DNA from: Flavobacteriaceae bacterium
Lineage (GTDB): Bacteria; Bacteroidota; Bacteroidia; Flavobacteriales; Flavobacteriaceae
DNA: 7,545 nucleotides
Direction of reading: 5' to 3'
Assembly (NCBI GenBank): GCA_014239895.1
Contig: JAAZXZ010000059.1
Span: forward strand, 1 to 7,545
Below are positions 1 to 7,100 of this stretch, piece after piece (within the stretch, counting starts at the first letter, position 1; the number at the start of each line of letters is the position of its first letter). The translations under genes were made by a program, and so were the position numbers. A model generated the notes under the pieces. The model worked only from the letters and a program-made list of their open reading frames with translations, searched no databases and had not been told where the DNA came from.

Positions 1-365
1 ACCTTCCATTTAGGATTTGCTGTTTCAAACCAAACTTTTAGCATTGCTGCATGAGCTTCCTTTCCTTTAATTACTGCTCCTTCTGGTCCCATTATGTATA
101 TAGAATCAGATTCCATAGCCATTATAGCTTCCACATCTCCATTATTATGAGCATCAATGTACTTCATCCATACATCAGTTACATCATCAGAAGCAACAAC
201 AAATTTTTCACCTGGTGCATTAACAAAAAACCCTGCACCTTCTTGCTCTATTACAACAGGTTCTGGTGTCATTTTATCTACCATTCTTTCAACAGCAGAA
301 TTGTTACACGAATAACTGATTACAGCAAGAACTGCAACAGTCATCATTAATTTAAATTTTTTCAT
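1..365 (-). CDS. putative lipoprotein with NTF2/SnoaL-like domain (3' end beyond window)
   Basis: The minus-strand frame opens with ATG at 365 and stays open to the window edge, giving 121 codons of N-terminal sequence; the stop lies outside. The start is well fixed: it is the first Met after an in-frame TAA (383-381), and it begins a signal peptide with MKK, a hydrophobic stretch (about residues 6-16) and Cys20. The context SYSC with Ser at -1 fits a loose lipobox, though Ser at -3 is not the usual Leu/Val/Ile. Residues 24-60 look like a linker. From about residue 62 (DVWMKYIDAHNNGDVEAIMA) the pattern resembles the start of the NTF2-like/SnoaL/DUF4440 fold: a helix with 'aHnnGDvea', then a strand with polar residues and 'G.eA'. 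Such proteins are small cone-shaped barrels, often of unknown ligand. It is probably attached to a membrane facing the periplasm. The specific function cannot be told. An A-rich leader replaces a Shine-Dalgarno. It is divergent from the mutase gene. Confidence 0.8.
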   Translation of the reverse strand, partial: MKKFKLMMTVAVLAVISYSCNNSAVERMVDKMTPEPVVIEQEGAGFFVNAPGEKFVVASDDVTDVWMKYIDAHNNGDVEAIMAMESDSIYIMGPEGAVIKGKEAHAAMLKVWFETANPKWK

Positions 366-419
366 AATTATTATTTTTTTTTATAAATGTATTAAAATAT
401 CTCTTTTAATCTCATAACT

Positions 420-447
420 GTTGTTAATTTATAAGTTTTTTAACAAC
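420..447. repeat. 8-bp inverted repeat with 12-nt spacer in divergent intergenic region
   Basis: The arms GTTGTTAA (420-427) and TTAACAAC (440-447) are perfect reverse complements separated by 12 AT-rich bases. The repeat lies between the divergent lipoprotein and mutase genes, 55 bp from the lipoprotein start and 56 bp from the mutase start. It could be an operator for a dimeric regulator or a hairpin in a leader transcript. No T-tract follows the right arm on the plus strand, so a plus-strand terminator is unlikely. In DNA this AT-rich a chance origin is possible, although each arm includes G/C pairs. Confidence 0.4.
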
Positions 448-476
448 CTTTACTAATAATTTTCTTCTTAATAGTT

Positions 477-484
477 TAATTTTG
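477..484 (+). promoter_or_regulatory. candidate Bacteroidota -7 promoter box for the mutase-exporter pair
   Basis: TAATTTTG matches the Bacteroidota sigma-factor -7 consensus TAnnTTTG exactly and ends 19 bases before the ATG at 504. Transcription would start near 490, leaving a leader of roughly a dozen bases. No good TTG/TTTG -33 element is visible at the expected distance, so the call rests on the -7 box and its position. A match can arise by chance in DNA this rich in A and T. Confidence 0.4.
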
Positions 485-503
485 CAAATATCTTTTAAAG
501 AAT

Positions 504-2216
504 ATGTCTTTGAGTGAAATAGAGAAAAAAGCTGAAAAATGGTCAAATGACCCATTTTCTAAAGAAACCCGAGAAAAAGTTAAAGAACTTTATAATAACA
601 AAAAACTTTTAGAAGACTGTTTTTATAAAGATCTAGAATTTGGTACTGGTGGTATGAGGGGTGTGATGGGTGTTGGGACCAATAGAATAAATAAGTATAC
701 ATTAGGGAAAAATACTCAAGGAATTTGCAATTACCTTAATAAGACAGAAAAGGGGGAAATTAAAGTAGCAATAGCTTTTGATTGCAGAAATAACAGCAAA
801 TCTTTTGCTCAGATTGTTGCAGATGTCTTTTCTGCAAATAAAATTAAAGTGTACATTTTTAACCAGTTAAGACCAACACCTGAGTTGTCATTTGCTGTAA
901 AAGTCCTTAACTGCAATTGTGGAATTGTTTTAACAGCATCCCATAATCCTCCTGAATACAATGGATACAAGGTGTACTGGAAAGATGGAGGTCAAATTGT
1001 TCCACCAATAGATAAACTATTAATTGAAGAAATAAATAATGTATCATTTGAAAAAATAAAATTCAATAGTAACGCTAATCTTATTGAAACTATTGATGAA
1101 TTAATTGATGATAAGTTTATTTCAAGTAGCATAGAAACTGGAAAGGTTGATAAAATAACTGATCGAGAAAATATAAAAATTGTTTTCACTTCTCTTCATG
1201 GAACATCTTCTACTATTATGCCAAGAGTATTTGAAAAAATTGGCTACAAAAATGTGTTATATGTACAAGAGCAAATGGAGCCAGATGGTAATTTTCCTAC
1301 AGTAGAATCACCTAACCCAGAAGAAAAAGAAGCTTTATCATTGGGATTAGATCTAGCAAAGAAAAGTGATGCAGATATAGTTATAGGGACAGATCCTGAT
1401 GCTGACAGACTGGGTATTGCTGTAAAAGACTTAAATAATGACTACATCCTACTTAATGGCAATCAATTAATGGTTATAATGATTGATTTCCTGTTAAATA
1501 ATTTAAAATCAGAAAATAAATTAAATACTAGCCAGTTTATAGCCACAACCATTGTTTCAACGCCATTAGTAGGAGAAATTGCTAACTATTATAATCTTGA
1601 CTGCAAGCTGTGCTTAACAGGCTTTAAATGGATCGCTAAGATGATTGAAGATTATCCTAAATCAAGTTTTCTAATTGGAGGAGAAGAAAGTTATGGAATG
1701 ATGATAGGTAATTTTGTAAGAGATAAGGATGCAATAACAGCTAGCTTATTTGCATGTGAAATTGCTAATTATTTAAAACAAAGTGGCTCATCAATTTTTA
1801 ACAATCTTATTGATATATATATCAAACATGGGTTATACAAAGAAGAATTAGTCTCGATAACAAAAAAAGGGAAAGAAGGTAAAATAGCAATAGAAAATAT
1901 TATTGATGGCTTTAAGAATAATCCTCCTAAAAAAATTGGTGGATCTGAAGTAATTTCTATATACAACTATGAAAAATCTCAAAGAATAGATTTAAAAACA
2001 AATAGAGCAATTAAAATAAATTTTCCAAAATCTAATGTTATTGAATTTAATACTGCTAATGGGACTAAGGTAGTTTTAAGACCAAGCGGTACTGAACCAA
2101 AAATCAAAATGTATATTAGTGTAAATATTAACCTTGAATCCAAAGAACAATATTTGGAAAAGAATGATTTTTTAAATAATAGAATTAAAGCAATAATTGA
2201 AGAAATTAATTTATAA
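504..2216 (+). CDS. pgcA: phosphoglucomutase/phosphomannomutase, PgcA-type phospho-sugar mutase
   Basis: This 570-residue cytoplasmic enzyme of the alpha-D-phosphohexomutase superfamily interconverts hexose-6-phosphate and hexose-1-phosphate (glucose, possibly mannose) through a phosphoserine. All four active-site loops are visible: TASHNP (144-149) with the phosphorylated Ser146; the Mg-binding loop DPDADR (297-302); the sugar-specificity loop GGEESYG (392-398); and the phosphate-binding loop RPSGTEPKIK (526-535). The N-terminal FGTGGMRG (46-53) and the length match the long PgcA/PGM2-like branch rather than the shorter ManB/GlmM types. B. subtilis PgcA has GYEESYG where this has GGEESYG, and both keep the sugar-binding Glu-Glu-Ser. 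The ATG at 504 is the first Met after an in-frame TAA (477-479). There is no strong Shine-Dalgarno, as usual in Bacteroidota. The stop overlaps the next gene's ATG by one base, implying co-transcription. Substrate preference between glucose and mannose phosphates cannot be decided from sequence; the family call is very secure. Confidence 0.96.
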   Translation: MSLSEIEKKAEKWSNDPFSKETREKVKELYNNKKLLEDCFYKDLEFGTGGMRGVMGVGTNRINKYTLGKNTQGICNYLNKTEKGEIKVAIAFDCRNNSKSFAQIVADVFSANKIKVYIFNQLRPTPELSFAVKVLNCNCGIVLTASHNPPEYNGYKVYWKDGGQIVPPIDKLLIEEINNVSFEKIKFNSNANLIETIDELIDDKFISSSIETGKVDKITDRENIKIVFTSLHGTSSTIMPRVFEKIGYKNVLYVQEQMEPDGNFPTVESPNPEEKEALSLGLDLAKKSDADIVIGTDPDADRLGIAVKDLNNDYILLNGNQLMVIMIDFLLNNLKSENKLNTSQFIATTIVSTPLVGEIANYYNLDCKLCLTGFKWIAKMIEDYPKSSFLIGGEESYGMMIGNFVRDKDAITASLFACEIANYLKQSGSSIFNNLIDIYIKHGLYKEELVSITKKGKEGKIAIENIIDGFKNNPPKKIGGSEVISIYNYEKSQRIDLKTNRAIKINFPKSNVIEFNTANGTKVVLRPSGTEPKIKMYISVNINLESKEQYLEKNDFLNNRIKAIIEEINL

Positions 2217-4039
2217 TGAAGAACTATTTTAATAGAATATTTAGATATACCCTCCCTTATAAAAGGTTTTTTTTGTTAAACATTTTTACAAACATTTTTT
2301 ATGCCTTGTTTGGTACACTATCCATGATATCTCTTTTCCCAATGCTTAAAGTTCTATTTAATCAGACTGAATCCCTAACCACAGAACCTATATGGGCTGG
2401 TATTGGCGATATAGCTAGTTATGCTGAGGCTTATCTTAATTATTTTGTTACTATAAAAAAAGCTGAAGGAAATAACGATGTGCTGATCTTTATGGTCTCA
2501 ATAATAATTGTCACATTCCTGCTAAAAAACCTCTTTAATTATTTGTCAATGTTCTTTATTACTTTTTTAAGAAATGGGGTAATAAAAGATTTCCGAAATG
2601 AGATCTACAACAAAATAGTAAAACTTTCTATGTCTTATTATTCGGAAAAGAAAAAGGGAGATATTGTTGCTAGAATTTCATCTGATGTTCTAGAAATTGA
2701 CAATTCTTTTTTATCAATATTTGAATTAATAATTAAAGAGCCGTTGATGATATTATTTACCCTTATATCAATGTATATAATAAGTCCCGAATTAACTGGA
2801 TTTGTTATAATATTTATTCCCATATCAGCCATTTTTATATCAGTTGTTGGTAAATCATTAAAGCGTCAATCAATGAAAGTTCAAAAAGAGCAAGGTTTAT
2901 TTATTTCACTGGTGGATGAGACCTTGAATGGATTAAAAATTGTAAAAATCTTTAATGCTGAAAATGCCTTTTCAAAAAAATTCTCTGAATCAACAAATAG
3001 ATTGTATAAATTCTCAAATAGTGTTATAAATAAGAAAAATCTAGCAGGTCCTTTGAGTGAATTTTTGGGAATTTGTTCTATTACAATTATTCTATGGTAT
3101 GGAGGGATGATGGTATTAAAAGAAAATTCACTAGATGCCAGTACATTCCTAGTTTATTTAGGGTTAGCATATAACATTCTTACACCAGCTAAATCACTAA
3201 GCAAGGCAAGTTATAAAATTAGAAAAGCTTATGGTGCTGCTGAAAGGGTTTTTCAAGTTCTCGATGATAATAGATTTATCAAATCTAATGGAGATGATGC
3301 TTCTCTAGAAGATTTTAGTACTAGTATCGACTTTAATAACGTTTCATTTAGGTATGATAATGAAGATGTAATAAAAAACCTGTCGCTTATAATTAAAAAA
3401 GGAGAAACAGTTGCATTAGTTGGGCAATCAGGTAGTGGAAAATCTACAATTGCTAATTTAATTAGCAGATTCTATGATACATCTGAAGGTGAAATTAGAG
3501 TTGATGGAGAAAATATAAAAGAAGTAAATTTAAAATCGCTAAGAAAATTAATTGGGTTAGTAACGCAAGATTCAATTTTATTCAATGATTCAATAAAAAA
3601 CAATCTATTAATTGGGAAAGAAAATGCTACCGATCAGGAAATAATTCAGGCTCTTAAAATCGCCAATGCATGGGAATTTGTTAAAGAATTACCAAAGACA
3701 ATTGAAAATAATATTGGAGATTCAGGGAATAAACTCTCTGGTGGTCAGAAACAAAGACTTAGTATCGCAAGAGCTGTATTAAAAAATCCTCCAATTATGA
3801 TCTTAGATGAAGCTACCTCTGCACTAGATAGTGAAAGTGAAAATCTTGTACAAATTGCATTAGATAATGTAATGAAAAACAAAACTTCTCTTGTTATTGC
3901 TCACAGACTCTCAACAATTCAAAAGGCAGATAATATTTTAGTATTGGACAAAGGAAAAATTATTGAGAGTGGAAAACACAAAGATCTAATGGACAAAGGA
4001 GGTATCTATACTAATCTAGTCCGTATGCAAACAATATAA
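2216..4039 (+). CDS. ABC exporter half-transporter (MsbA-like, fused membrane and ATPase domains)
   Basis: This 607-residue inner-membrane protein combines an ABC type-1 exporter membrane domain (about 15-325) with a C-terminal ATPase domain (about 370-607); such half-transporters work as dimers. Six hydrophobic segments are recognisable near residues 18-45, 88-118, 166-190, 193-212, 283-302 and 307-325. The ATPase is complete: A-loop Tyr380, Walker A GQSGSGKST (403-411), Q-loop Gln451, signature LSGGQKQR (507-514), Walker B IMILDE (527-532) with catalytic Glu532, D-loop SALD (535-538) and switch His563. It is therefore expected to be active. The family includes lipid flippases such as MsbA and multidrug exporters, and sequence alone does not separate these here. 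The ATG at 2216 sits inside the mutase stop (TAATG), so translation is probably coupled. The pairing with a sugar-phosphate mutase hints at an envelope role, which is inference. A hairpin lies just after the stop. Confidence 0.95.
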   Translation: MKNYFNRIFRYTLPYKRFFLLNIFTNIFYALFGTLSMISLFPMLKVLFNQTESLTTEPIWAGIGDIASYAEAYLNYFVTIKKAEGNNDVLIFMVSIIIVTFLLKNLFNYLSMFFITFLRNGVIKDFRNEIYNKIVKLSMSYYSEKKKGDIVARISSDVLEIDNSFLSIFELIIKEPLMILFTLISMYIISPELTGFVIIFIPISAIFISVVGKSLKRQSMKVQKEQGLFISLVDETLNGLKIVKIFNAENAFSKKFSESTNRLYKFSNSVINKKNLAGPLSEFLGICSITIILWYGGMMVLKENSLDASTFLVYLGLAYNILTPAKSLSKASYKIRKAYGAAERVFQVLDDNRFIKSNGDDASLEDFSTSIDFNNVSFRYDNEDVIKNLSLIIKKGETVALVGQSGSGKSTIANLISRFYDTSEGEIRVDGENIKEVNLKSLRKLIGLVTQDSILFNDSIKNNLLIGKENATDQEIIQALKIANAWEFVKELPKTIENNIGDSGNKLSGGQKQRLSIARAVLKNPPIMILDEATSALDSESENLVQIALDNVMKNKTSLVIAHRLSTIQKADNILVLDKGKIIESGKHKDLMDKGGIYTNLVRMQTI

Positions 4040-4041
4040 TT

Positions 4042-4075
4042 AATTAGTTGTTTAAAAAATAGTGAATAACTAATT
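4042..4075 (+). terminator. possible hairpin terminator or 3' stabilising stem after the exporter gene
   Basis: The arms AATTAGTT (4042-4049) and AACTAATT (4068-4075) are perfect reverse complements. In RNA the stem extends inward to 13 pairs (4042-4054 with 4063-4075), including two G-U wobbles, and closes on an 8-base A-rich loop. It begins three bases after the exporter's TAA. The stem is AU-rich, and the downstream sequence has scattered T's instead of a clean T-run, so it is not a textbook intrinsic terminator. Its position between two transcription units supports an mRNA 3'-end role. Confidence 0.35.
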
Positions 4076-4118
4076 CATTATCCCATCTTATTTAATACAT
4101 AGTTTATAATAAATAAAT

Positions 4119-4126
4119 TAAATTTG
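4119..4126 (+). promoter_or_regulatory. purL: candidate Bacteroidota -7 promoter box for purL
   Basis: TAAATTTG matches the TAnnTTTG consensus exactly and ends 24 bases before the purL ATG, so transcription would start near 4133 with a leader of under 20 bases. No clear TTG-type -33 element is seen at the usual spacing. The box lies downstream of the candidate exporter terminator, which fits an independent purL transcript. No riboswitch-sized structure fits between this box and the ATG. Confidence 0.4.
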
Positions 4127-4150
4127 ATTTTCTATTTCTCATTACTTTAA

Positions 4151-7100
4151 ATGATACTTTTTTTTGATAATCGTGAGAATATAATTTTTGCTGTACAAAC
4201 ACAAAAACAACTATCAAACTCTGATATTAATAAATTGTCTTGGTTATTTGGAAATTCTTCCTTAGTCGATTCAGATGTGATTAAAAGCACCTATTTAGGG
4301 TCTAGAGCTGTAATGGTATCTCCATGGAGTACAAATGCTGTTGAAATGACTCAAAATATGGGGATAAACCATATAAATAGAATTGAAAAATATGTTAAAA
4401 TTGATCAATATTTTGAAGGATACGATCCTATGTTGTTTGAAAAATTTACAGAGCTCAACCAGTCTATATTTATAATAAACATTGATCCAGAGCCTATAAA
4501 TCATATTGAAAATATTGAATCTTATAATGAATCTGAAGGTTTATCATTAAGCAAAGAAGAAGTTAATTATTTACTTAATGTTTCAAATGAAATTGGAAGA
4601 AAACTTACAGATTCAGAAATTTTTGGTTTTTCACAAGTAAACTCTGAACATTGTAGGCATAAGATCTTTAATGGTAAATTTATTATTGATGGTAAAGAAA
4701 TGCCTAATAGTCTCTTTAAAATGATTAAAGAGACTTCAAAGGTAAATTCAAATAAAATAGTTTCTGCCTATAAAGACAATGTCGCTTTTATAAAAGGTCC
4801 TGTTGTAAACCAATTTTCACCAACCAGATCAGACATAGCTGACTATTATAAATTAAAATCATTTGAATCCGTTATATCCCTAAAAGCTGAAACACATAAT
4901 TTTCCAACAACCGTTGAACCATTTAATGGAGCTGCAACTGGATCTGGCGGGGAGATTAGAGATAGACTAGCTGGAGGAAAAGGTTCTATACCAATGGCTG
5001 GGACAGCAGTATATATGACGCCTTATTCTAGGTTTAACAAGTATTCATGGGAGAAAAAAATTATAAAACGTGATTGGCTATATCAAAATCCTATAGACAT
5101 CTTAATTAAAGCCTCTAATGGAGCTTCAGATTTTGGAAACAAATTTGGTCAACCTCTAATTTGTGGTTCCATTTTAACTTTTGAAAATCAAGAAAATAAT
5201 GATATTCAAGGTTATGATAAAGTTATAATGTTAGCAGGCGGTATTGGTTATGCAAAAGCAACTGATGCTATAAAAGAAAATCCAAAATTAGGTGATAGAA
5301 TAATTGTAATGGGTGGTGAAAATTATAGGATTGGAATGGGTGGTGCTGCTGTTTCTTCAGCTGATACAGGTGAGTTTTCATCTGGAATAGAATTAAATGC
5401 TATCCAAAGATCAAATCCTGAGATGCAGAAAAGAGTTGCAAATGCAATTAGAGGAGTTATTGAAAGTGAAGATAATTTTATTATTTCCATTCATGACCAT
5501 GGAGCTGGAGGCCATCTAAATTGTCTAACAGAATTAGTAGAAAATTCTGGAGGAATTATAAATATTGACAAGCTGCCAATTGGAGATTCAACATTGTCAT
5601 TTAAAGAAATTGTTGGAAATGAATCACAAGAAAGAATGGGATTGCTGGTAAATGAAAAGAAATTAGAAGTGCTCAATACAATATGTGAAAGAGAAAGAGC
5701 TCCTATATATGATGTTGGTCATGTTACAGATAATGGGAAATTTACTATTAAATCAGATAAAATAAGCACAAAAGCTGTTGATCTAAAACTTAAACATTTT
5801 TTTGGAAGCTCCCCTACTACTATAATTGAAGATGTCTCATTTCAAAAAAGTTATAGTGAACTTAACTATAACTCAAATGATTTTTATATTCATCTAAAAG
5901 AACTTTTTAAACTTGAAGCTGTTGGTTGCAAGGATTGGTTAACTAATAAAGTAGATAGATGTGTTGGAGGTAAAGTGGCTAAACAACAATGTGTGGGTCA
6001 ATTGCAATTACCACTGAATAATTGTGGTGTAATAGCTTTAGACTATAATGGAAACAATGGAATTGCAACATCAATTGGACATTCACCCATATCGGGGTTA
6101 ATTGATCCTATTGCGGGGAGCAGAAATAGTGTTACAGAAGCATTAACTAACATAATTTGGGCTCCATTAAAAGATAATATTGCAGGAATATCATTATCAG
6201 CAAATTGGATGTGGCCATGTAAAAATAAAGGGGAAGACAGCAGACTATATGAAGCTGTTTTAGCAATATCAGAATTTGCAATTGAACTGGGTATAAATAT
6301 TCCAACTGGAAAAGATTCACTTTCTATGACTCAAAAATACAATGAAAGAGAAGTTTCAGCTCCTGGAACTGTAATCATTAGTGCAGTTTCACATTGTGAT
6401 GATATAACGAGAGTTGTTGAGCCAGTTTTTAATTCCAGATTTGGTAATATATACTATATTAATCTATCCTGTGATGATTATAAGTTAGGAGGAAGTTCAT
6501 TTGCACAAATATTGGGAGAAATTGGTGAAAAAACTCCAACTATAAAAGATTCAAATTTTATAGTAAATGTATTCAATACTATTCAAGATCTTATTAGAAA
6601 AGACTTGATTATTGCTGGCCATGATATAGGGTCAGGTGGTTTAATAACTACTATTATGGAGATGTGTTTCGCAGATAATAATATTGCTGCAAATATTGAT
6701 CTTACATCAATAGGAGAAAGAGATTCAATAAAGTTGCTTTTTTCAGAAAACTCTGGTATAGTTGTTCAGTCAAAAGATGAGTCAATAGAAGAAATTTTAG
6801 ATAATAAAAGAATTGATTATTGCAAAATTGGCAGCGTAACTACAGAAAAAAAATTATTGCTTAAAAATCATTCTGACTCATATGAAATAGATATAGAAAA
6901 ATACAGAGATTATTGGTATAAAACTTCAATGCTTCTTGATAAAAAACAAACTGCTAATAATCTTTCAGAAATAAGATATATAAATTATAAAAAACAACCA
7001 TTAAATTTTAAATTTCCAACAGGTTTTTCAGGAAAAAAACAAGTGCCTCTTGAGATAGAATACAGACCAAAAGCTGCTGTAATAAGAGAGAAAGGAAGCA

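Noticed and set aside
51..350. 99-codon plus-strand open frame
   Set aside because: It is antisense to the lipoprotein gene, whose signal peptide and domain pattern are coherent. The plus-strand translation is a low-complexity mix rich in Ser, Tyr, His and Ile with no recognisable domain.
384..391. TACATTTA on the minus strand as a -7 box for the lipoprotein
   Set aside because: It matches TAnnTTTG except for the final G and has no -33 partner; too weak in DNA this AT-rich to list as a feature.
1810..1825. Perfect 16-bp palindrome TTGATATATATATCAA inside the mutase gene
   Set aside because: It is mostly alternating TA and encodes ordinary protein sequence (IDIYIK) in frame, so chance and coding explain it.
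2267..2274. T8 run early in the exporter gene as a slippage or phase-variation site
   Set aside because: It encodes Phe-Phe-Leu at the start of the first membrane segment and the frame is intact; short T-runs are expected in this composition.
4158..4165. T8 run at purL codons 3-5 as a programmed frameshift site
   Set aside because: It encodes the MILFF N-terminus, in keeping with related PurL proteins as I recall them, and the frame stays open for all 1131 codons.
4295..4504. Minus-strand open frame of 69 codons
   Set aside because: It lies wholly inside purL on the opposite strand with no recognisable domain or leader; it is a shadow of the purL frame.
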